DNA of 43,375 nucleotides from JBFKAV01 sp041621405 (GTDB taxonomy: Bacteria; Pseudomonadota; Alphaproteobacteria; Rhodobacterales; Rhodobacteraceae). Shown here piece after piece: positions 7,539 through 16,205 of the stretch (its first letter is position 1; each line of letters opens with the position of its first letter). Location of the stretch: the NCBI GenBank assembly GCA_041621405.1, contig JBFKAV010000011.1, forward strand, positions 1 to 43,375, in the 5' to 3' direction. Both the position numbers and the translations under genes were made by a program. The notes beneath the pieces are model-generated. The model searched no databases, had not been told where the DNA came from, and saw only the letters and a program-made list of their open reading frames with translations.

Positions 7539-8630
7539 ATGAGCCTCTCGCCCTCCATCGTCGAGCTCCTCGCCCGCGCCCGGGCCGACCTGCGCATGGG
7601 CGTGCCTGTGGTGCTGACAGGCAGCGGGGGAGCCGCGATCGCCGCGGCGGCCGAGACGGTGGACGCCGGCCGGCTGGCGCGGCTGCGGGTGATGGGCGGA
7701 ACGCTGGCGCTTGCGGTCACCGACCGACGGGCCGAGACGCTGAAGGCCCGCGCCTATGATGGCGACTTGGCGCGGATCGTGGTGCCGGAGGATGCCGGGC
7801 TCGCCTGGGTCGAGGCCGTGGCCGATCCGGCCGACGATCTCGCGCAGCCGATGAAGGGGCCATTGCGGACGCTGCGCGAAGGCGACGCCACGCTGGCCCG
7901 CACCGCGCTCTCACTGGTGAAATCGGCACGGCTGCTGCCGGCGGCGCTGGTCCTAGAGGTGCCCGACGGGCCTGCGCTCGCCGCCGCCGAGCGGCTCACG
8001 CTGCTCGACCTGGATGCCGCCGCCGTCGAGCTTTCCGGCACCTCGCCCTTGCAAGCAGTGGTCTCGGCCCGGGTGCCGATGGCGGTGTCCGAGGCGGGGC
8101 GGCTCCACGTCTTCCGCCCCGAGGACGGCGGCGAGGAGCATTACGCCGTCGAGATCGGCGCCCCGGCCCGATCGGAGCCGGTGCTGGCGCGGTTGCACTC
8201 GGCCTGTTTCACCGGAGACCTCCTCGGCTCGCTCAAGTGCGATTGCGGGCCGCAACTGCAGGCGGCGCTGGAACAGATGGGCGAGGAAGGCGCCGGGGTG
8301 CTGCTCTACCTCAACCAAGAGGGGCGGGGGATCGGGCTTGCGAACAAGATGCGCGCCTACGCCCTGCAGGACCAGGGCTTCGACACGGTCGAGGCTAATC
8401 ACAGGCTGGGATTCGAGGACGACGAGCGCGATTTCCGGATCGGCGCGGCGATCCTGAAGGAGATGGGGTTTTCCGTCGTGCGGCTGCTCACAAACAACCC
8501 CGCCAAGGCGCGGATGCTGGAGGCGCACGGGGTGACGGTGGCCGAGCGGGTGCCGCTAAAGGTGGGCCGAACGCGGCACAACGCCGAGTACCTGGCTACA
8601 AAGGCGCGGAAATCGGGGCATCTGCTCTGA
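7539..8630 (+). CDS. ribA: GTP cyclohydrolase II with N-terminal extension
   Basis: A 363-residue protein that opens the imidazole ring of GTP in the first step of riboflavin synthesis. The C-terminal 200 residues are a complete GTP cyclohydrolase II: zinc ligands Cys223, Cys234 and Cys236 with the same spacing as the Escherichia coli enzyme, then YLNQEGRGIGL, the ANHRLGFEDDERDF segment and LLTNNPAKARML. The first ~160 residues are an extra alpha/beta domain. It may be a degenerate relative of the DHBP synthase RibB often fused to RibA, but I see none of the RibB acidic motifs. It starts at MSLSPSIVEL; no FMN-riboswitch-like leader is seen in the 171-base gap. Confidence 0.93.
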   Translation: MSLSPSIVELLARARADLRMGVPVVLTGSGGAAIAAAAETVDAGRLARLRVMGGTLALAVTDRRAETLKARAYDGDLARIVVPEDAGLAWVEAVADPADDLAQPMKGPLRTLREGDATLARTALSLVKSARLLPAALVLEVPDGPALAAAERLTLLDLDAAAVELSGTSPLQAVVSARVPMAVSEAGRLHVFRPEDGGEEHYAVEIGAPARSEPVLARLHSACFTGDLLGSLKCDCGPQLQAALEQMGEEGAGVLLYLNQEGRGIGLANKMRAYALQDQGFDTVEANHRLGFEDDERDFRIGAAILKEMGFSVVRLLTNNPAKARMLEAHGVTVAERVPLKVGRTRHNAEYLATKARKSGHLL

Positions 8631-8754
8631 GTGCGCGTCCGCCTCGCGGCGTTCCCGACAAGTCGGAGATGGCCACCAAACCCCCGATTGGCACCCGTTT
8701 GGCGCAGCCGCGCCCTGCCTTCCCCCAGCGACCGCGATCCCCTAGTCAGGGCAC

Positions 8755-9258
8755 ATGACCACTGCCGATCTCGTCGTCACGCGTTGGGGAGCCCGCCTCC
8801 TCGGCCGCGCCATGCCCGTGGCCTTCGGCCGGGGCGGCATCGTGCCGGGGCATGCCAAGCGCGAAGGCGACGGCGCGACGCCGGCCGGGACGCACCACAT
8901 CGTGGGCTGCCTCTGGCGGGCCGACCGCCTCGCCCGACCCTGCGGCTGGGCGCTGCCCATCGGACCCGGCGACCTCTGGTCGGACGACGCGCGGGACGCC
9001 GAGTACAACCATCCGGTCCGCGCCCCGCACCCGTTCTCGCACGAGCGCCTCGCTCGCGCCGACCCGCTCTACGACGTGGTGCTGCTGACCGACTGGAACT
9101 GGCCCCATGCTACGCCGGGCCGAGGCTCGGCGATCTTCGTCCACAGCTGGCGGGGGCCGCGCCACCCCACTGCGGGCTGCGTCGCCTTCCGGCGCGACCA
9201 CCTGCTGTGGATCGTCCGGCGGATCGCTCCCGGCAGCCGGCTGATCGTGCAAGTTTGA
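8755..9258 (+). CDS. L,D-transpeptidase family (YkuD) protein
   Basis: A 167-residue single-domain protein with the YkuD catalytic motif: His130 in FVHSWRGPRHPTAGC and the nucleophile Cys142. The family forms or cuts peptidoglycan cross-links and attaches lipoproteins to the wall. This protein has no signal peptide and no membrane segment, which is unusual for a wall enzyme. It resembles the small cytoplasm-like YkuD proteins of alphaproteobacteria that begin directly with the catalytic domain (GDGATPAGTHHIVG is the typical substrate-groove strand). It is 124 bases after ribA and probably independent of it. Confidence 0.85.
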   Translation: MTTADLVVTRWGARLLGRAMPVAFGRGGIVPGHAKREGDGATPAGTHHIVGCLWRADRLARPCGWALPIGPGDLWSDDARDAEYNHPVRAPHPFSHERLARADPLYDVVLLTDWNWPHATPGRGSAIFVHSWRGPRHPTAGCVAFRRDHLLWIVRRIAPGSRLIVQV

Positions 9259-9476
9259 ACACCCGCGCTGGAAGATCCACGTCGGGGCGCGAGGTCGCTT
9301 TCGACATGCGTAATCCAGGCATCGCCCACCTTCCAGCCCGCTATTGCGGCAGGCCGACGCCGTGGTGCCCCATGCCGCGGTCCGGCTCGGCTGGCGGGCA
9401 CGAAACCGTCGCGCCCGTGTCGTATCTGCTATATTCCCCGACCCTAGGATCGCCATGCTCGCGGGAAGGAGGCGCC

Positions 9477-10667
9477 ATGACCGCATTTCTCGACCATGTC
9501 CGCGACACCCTGGCCGCGATCGAGGCGGAAGGGCTGACAAAGCGCGAACGGCTGATCACCTCGCCGCAGGGTGGCCACGTCACGGTCGAGGGTCGCGACA
9601 TCCTCAACCTTTCGGCCAACAACTACCTCGGGCTGGCCAATGACCCCAGGCTCCGGGATGCCGCAAAGGGCGCACTCGACGACCACGGCTACGGCATGGC
9701 CTCGGTGCGCTTCATCTGCGGCACGGCCGACCTGCACCGGGCGCTGGAGGAGCGGCTGGCGGCCTTCCTCGGCACCGACGACGCGATCCTCTTCGCGGCC
9801 TGTTTCGACGCCAATGGCGGGCTATTCGAGCCGCTCCTCGGACCGGAGGACGCAGTGATTTCGGACGCGCTCAACCACGCCTCGATCATCGACGGGATAA
9901 GGCTTTGCAAGGCGCGGCGCTACCGGTACGCAAACGCCGACATGGCCGACCTCGAGGCGCAGCTCGAGGCCGCGCGCAAGGACGGCGCCCGGCACGTGCT
10001 GATCGCCACCGACGGGGTGTTCTCGATGGACGGGCACCTGGCGAAGCTGCCGGAGATCACCGAGCTCGCCGCCCGCCACGACGCGCTTGTGATGGTCGAC
10101 GACTGCCACGCCACCGGCTTCCTCGGGCCCCAGGGCCGCGGCACGCCGCACCATTTCGGCGTCGAGGCGGGCGTGCAGATCCTGACCGGCACGCTCGGCA
10201 AGGCGCTGGGCGGCGGGCTTGGAGGCTACGTGGCCGGTTCCGAGCCGGTGATCGACCTCCTGCGCCAGCGCGCCCGGCCCTACCTCTTTTCCAACGCGCT
10301 GCCGCCGCCGATCTGCGCCGCCTCGCTCGCCGCGCTCGACATCGTCGAGCATGGCGACCACCTGCGCCACCAGCTCTTCGCCAATGCCGCCTATTGGCGC
10401 GAAGGGCTCGGGCGCCTCGGCTTCGAGCTCCTGCCCGGCGAGCATCCGATCGTCCCGGTCATGCTCGGCGAGGCCCGCCTGGCCCAGAATTTCGCGGCAA
10501 GGCTCTTCGAGGAGGGTGTCCACGCCCCGGGGTTCTTCTTCCCGGTCGTGCCAAAGGGCAAGGCGCGGATCCGCACCCAGATGTCGGCGGCCCTTACCCG
10601 CGCCGATCTCGACCGCGCGCTGGCCGCCTTCGAACGCGCCGGCCGCGCCACCGGAGTCCTGCCATGA
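9477..10667 (+). CDS. kbl: Glycine C-acetyltransferase (2-amino-3-ketobutyrate CoA ligase)
   Basis: A 396-residue PLP enzyme of the alpha-oxoamine synthase family. It cleaves 2-amino-3-ketobutyrate with CoA to glycine and acetyl-CoA, the second step of threonine degradation. The PLP lysine is Lys242 in TGTLGKALGGGLGGY, and the DDCHATGFLG and NNYLGLA motifs are present. The ATG at 9477 follows an AAGGAGG site. The stop overlaps the tdh start by four bases (ATGA at 10664-10667), so both enzymes are made together, preventing build-up of the unstable intermediate. A TATATT box at 9430 is a possible -10 element, but no -35 is evident. Confidence 0.95.
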   Translation: MTAFLDHVRDTLAAIEAEGLTKRERLITSPQGGHVTVEGRDILNLSANNYLGLANDPRLRDAAKGALDDHGYGMASVRFICGTADLHRALEERLAAFLGTDDAILFAACFDANGGLFEPLLGPEDAVISDALNHASIIDGIRLCKARRYRYANADMADLEAQLEAARKDGARHVLIATDGVFSMDGHLAKLPEITELAARHDALVMVDDCHATGFLGPQGRGTPHHFGVEAGVQILTGTLGKALGGGLGGYVAGSEPVIDLLRQRARPYLFSNALPPPICAASLAALDIVEHGDHLRHQLFANAAYWREGLGRLGFELLPGEHPIVPVMLGEARLAQNFAARLFEEGVHAPGFFFPVVPKGKARIRTQMSAALTRADLDRALAAFERAGRATGVLP

Positions 10668-11707
10668 GCCTCCCGAACGAAATGAAGGTGCTCGCCAAGG
10701 CGCGTCCCGAGCCCGGCCTCTGGATGGAACGCCGCCCGGTGCCGGAGATCGGCCCCGACGACGTGCTGATCCGCGTTCGCAAGACCGGCATTTGCGGTAC
10801 AGACGTGCATATCTGGAACTGGGACGACTGGGCGCGGCGCACGGTGCCGGTCGGGCTCGTCGTCGGGCACGAATTCGCTGGCGAGATCGTCGAGATCGGC
10901 AGGAACGTCGACGACCTCAAGATCGGTCAGCGGTGCTCGGGCGAGGGCCACCTGATCGGCAAGCATTCCCGGCAGTCGCGCGCCGGCAAGTTCCACCTCG
11001 ACCCCGAGACCCGTGGCATCGGGGTCAACGAGCCGGGCGCCTTCGCCGAATACCTGCGGCTACCGGCATTCAACGTCGTGCCCTTGCCCGACGACATCGA
11101 CGACGAGATCGGTGCGATCCTCGATCCCTTGGGCAACGCTGTGCATACCGCGCTCAGCTTCGACCTCGTCGGCGAGGACGTGCTGATCACCGGCGCCGGA
11201 CCGATCGGCATCATGGCCGCCGCCGTCGCCCGCCACGTCGGCGCGCGCCACGTTGTGATCACCGACCTCAATCCCGACCGGCTGGCGCTTGCCGCCCGGG
11301 TCGCCGACGTGGTGCCTGTGAACGTCCGCGAAGAGGAGCTGAAGTCGGTGATCTCGCGGCTCGGCATGAAGGAGGGCTTCGACGTCGGCATGGAGATGTC
11401 CGGCTCCCAGGCCGCGCTCGACCAGATGGTCGAGGCGTTGGTGATGGGCGGGCGGGTCGCGCTCCTCGGCATCCCGCCGGGCAAGTCGCCGGTCGACTGG
11501 AGCCGGATCGTGTTCAAGGCGATCACGATCAAGGGCGTCTACGGGCGCGAGATCTTCGAGACCTGGTACAAGATGATCGCGATGCTGCAGAACGGGCTCG
11601 AAGTGCGCGGGGTGATCACCCACCGGATGATGGCCGACGATTTCGAGGCGGGTTTCGCGGCGATGCGCTCAGGGGGCTCCGGCAAGGTGGTGCTTGACTG
11701 GAGTTGA
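10664..11707 (+). CDS. tdh: L-threonine 3-dehydrogenase lacking structural-zinc cysteines
   Basis: A 347-residue zinc-dependent medium-chain dehydrogenase that oxidises threonine to 2-amino-3-ketobutyrate with NAD. The protein is very close to Escherichia coli Tdh along its length: GICGTDVHIWNWD, GNAVHTALSFDLVGEDVL, GAGPIGIMAAAVA, YGREIFETWYKM. Catalytic zinc ligands Cys44, His69 and Glu70 are kept. The structural-zinc lobe, where the Escherichia coli enzyme has four cysteines at fixed spacing, here reads Gly99, Ser102, Ser105 and Asp113 within HLIGKHSRQSRAGKFHLD. So this enzyme should bind only the catalytic zinc. It is coupled to kbl. Confidence 0.95.
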   Translation: MSLPNEMKVLAKARPEPGLWMERRPVPEIGPDDVLIRVRKTGICGTDVHIWNWDDWARRTVPVGLVVGHEFAGEIVEIGRNVDDLKIGQRCSGEGHLIGKHSRQSRAGKFHLDPETRGIGVNEPGAFAEYLRLPAFNVVPLPDDIDDEIGAILDPLGNAVHTALSFDLVGEDVLITGAGPIGIMAAAVARHVGARHVVITDLNPDRLALAARVADVVPVNVREEELKSVISRLGMKEGFDVGMEMSGSQAALDQMVEALVMGGRVALLGIPPGKSPVDWSRIVFKAITIKGVYGREIFETWYKMIAMLQNGLEVRGVITHRMMADDFEAGFAAMRSGGSGKVVLDWS

Positions 11708-11720
11708 GTGCGAACGCGGC

Positions 11721-11756
11721 GCCGGATCCGGGGGGCTGTCTGCCCCCCTGTCCGGC
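11721..11756 (+). terminator. GC-rich hairpin after tdh
   Basis: GCCGGA / TCCGGC outer arms and GGGGGGC / GCCCCCC inner arms form a long stem with one small internal loop, 13 bases past the tdh stop. There is no U tract, so it may slow RNA decay or act with Rho rather than terminate alone. Confidence 0.55.
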
Positions 11757-11820
11757 ATCCGGCCGGACTCCTCCAGAGGATAATTGAGCCAAGGTGAAGC
11801 GGGGGATGTGGGACGGATGC

Positions 11821-11850
11821 TTGACTTCGTTGCATTTGCAACGATAATCT
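11821..11850 (+). promoter_or_regulatory. hmgA promoter with embedded palindromic operator
   Basis: A TTGACT -35 box (11821-11826) and a TAATCT -10 box (11845-11850, or GATAAT two bases earlier) are spaced 16-18 bases. The spacer is almost entirely filled by a perfect inverted repeat, CGTTGCA-TT-TGCAACG, at 11828-11843. A repressor bound there would block RNA polymerase. The TTGCAnnTGCAA form resembles operators of MarR-family repressors, which commonly control aromatic catabolism. No regulator gene is present next to it. Confidence 0.75.
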
Positions 11851-11875
11851 CGCTGAGCTTCCCGGGGAGGATTCC

Positions 11876-13237
11876 ATGACCACGCATTCCCTGCCGAAAG
11901 GCATGGTCCGCGCGCCGTCGCTGAAGGGGCTGCACGAGGGCTACATGCCGGGGTTCGGCAACGACTTCGAGACCGAGGCGCTTCCGGGCGCGCTTCCGCA
12001 GGGCCAGAACAGCCCGCAGAAGTGCAACTATGGGCTCTATGGCGAGCAGCTGTCCGGAACCGCCTTCACCGCGCCCAGCCACCAGAACGAGCGTACCTGG
12101 TGCTACCGGATCCGGCCCTCGGTGAAGCACACCCACCGCTTCGAGAAGGTCGAGCTGCCGTACTGGAAGACTGCGCCGCACGTCGACCCCGACGTAATTT
12201 CGCTCGGCCAGTACCGCTGGGACCCGATGCCGGTGCCGAAGGAGCCGCTCACCTGGCTCACCGGCATGCGCACGATGACCACGGCGGGCGACGTGAACAC
12301 TCAGGTCGGCATGGCGAGCCACATCTACCTGGTCACCGCCTCGATGGAGGACGCCTACTTCTACTCGGCCGACTCGGAGCTTCTGGTCGTGCCGCAGGAG
12401 GGGCGGCTCAGGTTCTGCACCGAGCTCGGTCTGATCGACCTCGAGCCGCAGGAGATCGCGATCATCCCGCGCGGGCTGGTCTACCGCGCCGAGCTGGTCG
12501 AAGGGCCGGCGCGCGGCTTCGTCTGCGAGAACTACGGGCAGAAGTTCCAGCTGCCCGGCCGCGGCCCGATCGGCGCCAACTGCATGGCGAACCGCCGCGA
12601 CTTCAAGACGCCGGTCGCTGCCTTCGAGGACCGCGAAGCGCCCTCGACGCTGACGATCAAGTGGTGCGGCCAGTTCCACGAGACGAAGATCGGCCACTCG
12701 CCCCTGGACGTGGTGGCCTGGCACGGCAACTACGCGCCCCTGAAGTACGACCTGAAAACCTACTGCCCGGTCGGCGCGATCCTGTTCGACCACCCCGACC
12801 CCTCGATCTTCACCGTGCTCACCGCTCCCTCGGGGGTAGAGGGGACGGCGAACATCGACTTCGTGCTGTTCCGTGAGCGCTGGATGGTGATGGAACACAC
12901 CTTCCGCCCGCCGTGGTACCACAAGAACATCATGTCGGAGCTGATGGGCAACATCTACGGCCAGTACGACGCCAAGCCGCAGGGCTTCGTGCCGGGCGGC
13001 ATGTCCTTGCACAACATGATGCTGCCCCACGGTCCGGACCGTGACGCATTCGAGGGCGCGTCGAACGCGGAGCTGCAGCCCCACAAGCTCGACAACACGA
13101 TGTCCTTCATGTTCGAGACCCGCTTCCCGCAGCACCTGACCGAATTCGCCGCGAGGGAGGCGCCCCTGCAGGACGACTACATCGACTGCTGGAAGGACCT
13201 CGAGAAGAAGTTCGACGGCACGCCCGGGCTGAAGTAA
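11876..13237 (+). CDS. hmgA: Homogentisate 1,2-dioxygenase
   Basis: A 453-residue iron dioxygenase that opens the ring of homogentisate to maleylacetoacetate in tyrosine and phenylalanine catabolism. Family landmarks are continuous: YMPGFGNDFETEALPGALP at the N-terminus, QNSPQKCNYGLY, the iron-binding region FRPPWYHKNIMSE, and the C-terminal GGMSLHNMMLPHGPD. Length is normal. The ATG follows GGGGAGG with good spacing and sits 26 bases after the -10 box of a promoter with a palindromic operator. It is the first gene of the aromatic catabolic island, followed 43 bases later by fahA. Confidence 0.97.
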   Translation: MTTHSLPKGMVRAPSLKGLHEGYMPGFGNDFETEALPGALPQGQNSPQKCNYGLYGEQLSGTAFTAPSHQNERTWCYRIRPSVKHTHRFEKVELPYWKTAPHVDPDVISLGQYRWDPMPVPKEPLTWLTGMRTMTTAGDVNTQVGMASHIYLVTASMEDAYFYSADSELLVVPQEGRLRFCTELGLIDLEPQEIAIIPRGLVYRAELVEGPARGFVCENYGQKFQLPGRGPIGANCMANRRDFKTPVAAFEDREAPSTLTIKWCGQFHETKIGHSPLDVVAWHGNYAPLKYDLKTYCPVGAILFDHPDPSIFTVLTAPSGVEGTANIDFVLFRERWMVMEHTFRPPWYHKNIMSELMGNIYGQYDAKPQGFVPGGMSLHNMMLPHGPDRDAFEGASNAELQPHKLDNTMSFMFETRFPQHLTEFAAREAPLQDDYIDCWKDLEKKFDGTPGLK

Positions 13238-13280
13238 CTGCGGTAGGGTGGGCAACATCGCCCACCTTTCGGGAGGCCCC

Positions 13281-14540
13281 ATGCCCCTGTTCCCAAGTTG
13301 GATCGAGAGCGCCAATTCAGCGGAGACGGCGTTCCCGCTGAACAACCTGCCCTGCGGCGTCTTCTCGACCGAAAACGGGCCGCGTTGCGGTGTCGCCATC
13401 GGCGCGATGATCCTCGACGTGAGCCGGCTCGAGGCCGACGGCCGGCTCGACCTGCCCGAGGAGCATGTCTTCGCCGACGGCGCCTGGAACGCATTCATGG
13501 CACGCGGGCCGGAGGCCTGGGCCGCATTCCGGGCGAAGATCACGCAGTTCCTGACCGAGGGATCGGAGGCGCGAAGCTGGCTCGGGCCCTACCTCGTGCC
13601 GATGGAAACGGCGGTGCTGCACCTGCCGTTCCGGGTGGCCGAGTACACCGACTTCTACGCCGGCCGTCACCATGCCTTCAACGTGGGCTCGATGTTCCGC
13701 GGGCCGGAGAACGCGCTGCCGCCAAACTGGCTGTCGATCCCGATCGGCTACAACGGCCGCGCTTCCTCGGTCGTGGCCTCAGGCACGCCGGTCCGGCGGC
13801 CCTGGGGCCAGCTCAAGCCACCCGACGCCGAGGTGCCTCGCTTCGCGCCCTGCCGCCGGTTCGACTTCGAACTCGAGATCGGGGCTGTCGTGGGGGTGCC
13901 GTCCGAGGGCATGGTGTCGGTCGCCCGGGCCGACGAGATGATCTTCGGCTACGTCCTCCTCAACGATTGGTCGGCGCGCGACATCCAGGCCTGGGAATAC
14001 CAGCCGCTCGGGCCGTTCCAGGCCAAGGCTACCGCCACCACGATCAGCCCCTGGATCGTGCCCAAGGCGGCGCTCGAACGGTTCCGCGTGGCGACGCCTC
14101 CACGCGAGCGGGAGCTTCTGCCCTACCTTCGGGAACCGGGGCCGATGCTCTACGACATCAACCTCGAGGCGCACCTCGCGCCCAAGGGCAAGGTCGCCAC
14201 CACCGTCAGCCGGACGAACTATCGCGAGATGTACTACTCCGCCGCGCAGCAACTCGCGCATCACACCACCTCGGGCTGCCCGATGGCGGCTGGCGATCTG
14301 CTCGGCTCGGGCACGATTTCGGGGCCGGACAAGGGCAGCCGGGGCTCGCTCCTCGAGCTCTCCTGGGGCGGCAAGGAGCCGATCACGCTCGACACCGGAG
14401 AGAGCCGCAGCTTCCTCGAGGACGGCGACACGGTGACCCTCGCCGGCTGGGCCGAGGGCGACGGCTACCGGATCGGTTTCGGCGACTGCACGGGCGAGAT
14501 CCTGCCGGCCCACCAGGATCCGGTGGGGGCCGGGCGATGA
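13281..14540 (+). CDS. fahA: Fumarylacetoacetase
   Basis: A 419-residue enzyme that hydrolyses fumarylacetoacetate to fumarate and acetoacetate, the final step of the homogentisate pathway. It shows the N-terminal domain (NNLPCGVFS) and the catalytic FAH fold: YTDFYAGRHHAFNVGSMFR, the metal-binding DFELEIGAVVG, LLNDWSARDIQAWEYQPLG and GDLLGSGTISGP. The ATG at 13281 is used because GGGAGG is nine bases upstream; the frame extends 11 codons further. Maleylacetoacetate isomerase (maiA), which should act between HmgA and this enzyme, is not in the window. Its stop is two bases from that of the convergent DUF2585 gene. Confidence 0.96.
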   Translation: MPLFPSWIESANSAETAFPLNNLPCGVFSTENGPRCGVAIGAMILDVSRLEADGRLDLPEEHVFADGAWNAFMARGPEAWAAFRAKITQFLTEGSEARSWLGPYLVPMETAVLHLPFRVAEYTDFYAGRHHAFNVGSMFRGPENALPPNWLSIPIGYNGRASSVVASGTPVRRPWGQLKPPDAEVPRFAPCRRFDFELEIGAVVGVPSEGMVSVARADEMIFGYVLLNDWSARDIQAWEYQPLGPFQAKATATTISPWIVPKAALERFRVATPPRERELLPYLREPGPMLYDINLEAHLAPKGKVATTVSRTNYREMYYSAAQQLAHHTTSGCPMAAGDLLGSGTISGPDKGSRGSLLELSWGGKEPITLDTGESRSFLEDGDTVTLAGWAEGDGYRIGFGDCTGEILPAHQDPVGAGR

Positions 14541-14542
14541 CC

Positions 14543-15115
14543 TCAGCCGCCCGGTTGCAGCCCTGCCTGCCATTCCAGCACCGCGTCGACCGGCCAGAGC
14601 AGCATGACCACGTTCAGCGCCAGCCCGTCGCGGATCACGAAGGCCGTCAGCACCTCGAAGCCGACGATCGTGGCGAGGCTGGCCCAGACCGGCACGAATC
14701 GCGCCATGTAGAAACCCGCCACCATCGCCAAGATGTCGGCCGTCGAGTTCACGACCGAATCGCCGAAGTAGTCGACCGCCATCGTCACCGTCCGGTAGCG
14801 CTCGATCACCAGGTTGGAGTTCTCCAGGATCTCCCAGGCCGCCTCGACCAGCGTGGCCGCCATCAGCCGCCAGCCGAAAGCCAGGCGAGGCGCCACGAGC
14901 CAGAGTGCGCCGTAGAAGATCAGGCCATGCAACAGGTGCGAAGGGGTATACCAGTCGGAAAGGTGCTGCGAGTTTTCGCCGGAGAGCACGGCACCGTGCC
15001 AGAGCTTGACGTAGCCGCAGGTGCAAATCGGCACCCGGCCCATGGCATAGAGGATCAGCGCGGACACCAGCACGATGAAGGCGGTGATCCAGTAGGGGCG
15101 CAGATCTCGGGTCAT
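14543..15115 (-). CDS. DUF2585/UPF0314 membrane protein
   Basis: A 190-residue membrane protein with four to five hydrophobic segments. Its conserved core ICTCGYVKLWHG, SENSQHLSDWYTPSHLLHG, EAAWEILENS and DYFGDSVVNSTADILAM is the UPF0314 (DUF2585) signature. The many conserved polar and charged residues inside a membrane protein (His, Glu, Asp, paired Cys) suggest a catalytic or metal-binding role, but none is established. It runs against the catabolic genes and is divergent from the MBL gene by 80 bases. The start MTRDLRPYWI fits the family; the frame continues open for 45 codons upstream without resemblance. Confidence 0.88.
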   Translation of the reverse strand: MTRDLRPYWITAFIVLVSALILYAMGRVPICTCGYVKLWHGAVLSGENSQHLSDWYTPSHLLHGLIFYGALWLVAPRLAFGWRLMAATLVEAAWEILENSNLVIERYRTVTMAVDYFGDSVVNSTADILAMVAGFYMARFVPVWASLATIVGFEVLTAFVIRDGLALNVVMLLWPVDAVLEWQAGLQPGG

Positions 15116-15194
15116 GGCGTCATCGGAAGCAGAAACCGCCGCCGCCGTCCACGGTGGAATTCCTGACGCAGCGGCAGATTCCAGGGAGACACAT

Positions 15195-16145
15195 ATGGCC
15201 AAGGCCTTCGCTTCGCAGGGCGACCTCACCGAGAAGAAGACCTCATTCACCGAGATCGGCGCGGGCCTTTACGCCTTCACCGCCGAGGGCGACCCCAACT
15301 CGGGCGTGATCATCGGCGAGGATGCGGTGATGGTCGTCGAGGCACAGGCCACGCCGCGGCTGGCGCGAAAGGTGATCGACTGCATCCGGAGCGTCACCGA
15401 CAAGCCGATCACCCATCTCGCGCTGACCCATTACCACGCCGTCCGGGTGCTCGGCGCCTCGGCCTATGGCGCGCCGCAGGTTGTCATGTCGGAGAAGGCC
15501 CGCGCCATGGTCGCCGAGCGGGGGCAGGAGGATTGGGACAGCGAGTTCGGACGCTTCCCGCGCCTGTTCCAGGGCCACGAGGAGATCCCCGGCCTGACCT
15601 GGCCGACGACCACGTTCCACGGCCGCATGTCGGTCTATCTCGGCGGGCGGCGGATCGACCTGATGCAGCTCGGTCGGGCGCATACCGCGGGCGACATGGT
15701 CGTCTATGTCCCCGACCAGAACGTGATGTTCACCGGCGACATCGTCGAGTACCGCTCGGCCTGCTACTGCGGCGACGGCCACTTCCACGACTGGCCTGAT
15801 ACGCTGGAGCGGATCCGGGCCTGGGAGCTCGACGCCATCGCGCCCGGCCGGGGCGACGCGCTTCTGGGGCGCGAGATGGTCAACGCGGCGCTGGACTCCA
15901 CGGCCGACTTCGTGACCTCGACCTACCGCCCGGCGGCCAAGGTGGCGCTCGGCGGTGGCACGCTGAAGGAGGCGTGGGACGCGGTGCGGCAGGCATGCGA
16001 CCCCAAGTTCGCCGACTATGCGATCTACGAGCATTGCCTGCCCTTCAACGTCGCCCGCGCCTGTGACGAGGCCCGCGACATCGACACCCCGCGGATCTGG
16101 ACCGCCGAGCGCGACAAGGCGATGTGGGAGGCGCTGCAGGGATGA
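15195..16145 (+). CDS. MBL-fold hydrolase with altered metal motif
   Basis: A 316-residue metallo-beta-lactamase fold protein. The usual HxHxDH metal motif reads His79-Tyr-His81-Ala-Val83-Arg84, so two ligands of the second metal site are replaced. Later ligands look intact: GRAHTAGD, FTGDIVEY and the GDGHFHDW loop. It is preceded by an AGGGAG site and followed after 60 bases by the flavin monooxygenase. Its role is unknown. A glyoxalase-II-like thioester or lactone hydrolase acting on an aromatic intermediate is one option; a substitute for the absent maleylacetoacetate isomerase is another, purely from position. Confidence 0.85.
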   Translation: MAKAFASQGDLTEKKTSFTEIGAGLYAFTAEGDPNSGVIIGEDAVMVVEAQATPRLARKVIDCIRSVTDKPITHLALTHYHAVRVLGASAYGAPQVVMSEKARAMVAERGQEDWDSEFGRFPRLFQGHEEIPGLTWPTTTFHGRMSVYLGGRRIDLMQLGRAHTAGDMVVYVPDQNVMFTGDIVEYRSACYCGDGHFHDWPDTLERIRAWELDAIAPGRGDALLGREMVNAALDSTADFVTSTYRPAAKVALGGGTLKEAWDAVRQACDPKFADYAIYEHCLPFNVARACDEARDIDTPRIWTAERDKAMWEALQG

Positions 16146-16205
16146 CTCACATCGACCCTCCCGCCCATGGCAGCACCTTGAGCGCCCACGCGAAGGCCTG
16201 ATCCG

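Noticed and set aside
11669..13543. Very long open frame antisense to hmgA
   Set aside because: In GC-rich DNA the antisense frames of real genes are commonly open. The translation is rich in Arg and Ala with no known motif, and hmgA in the sense strand is unambiguous.
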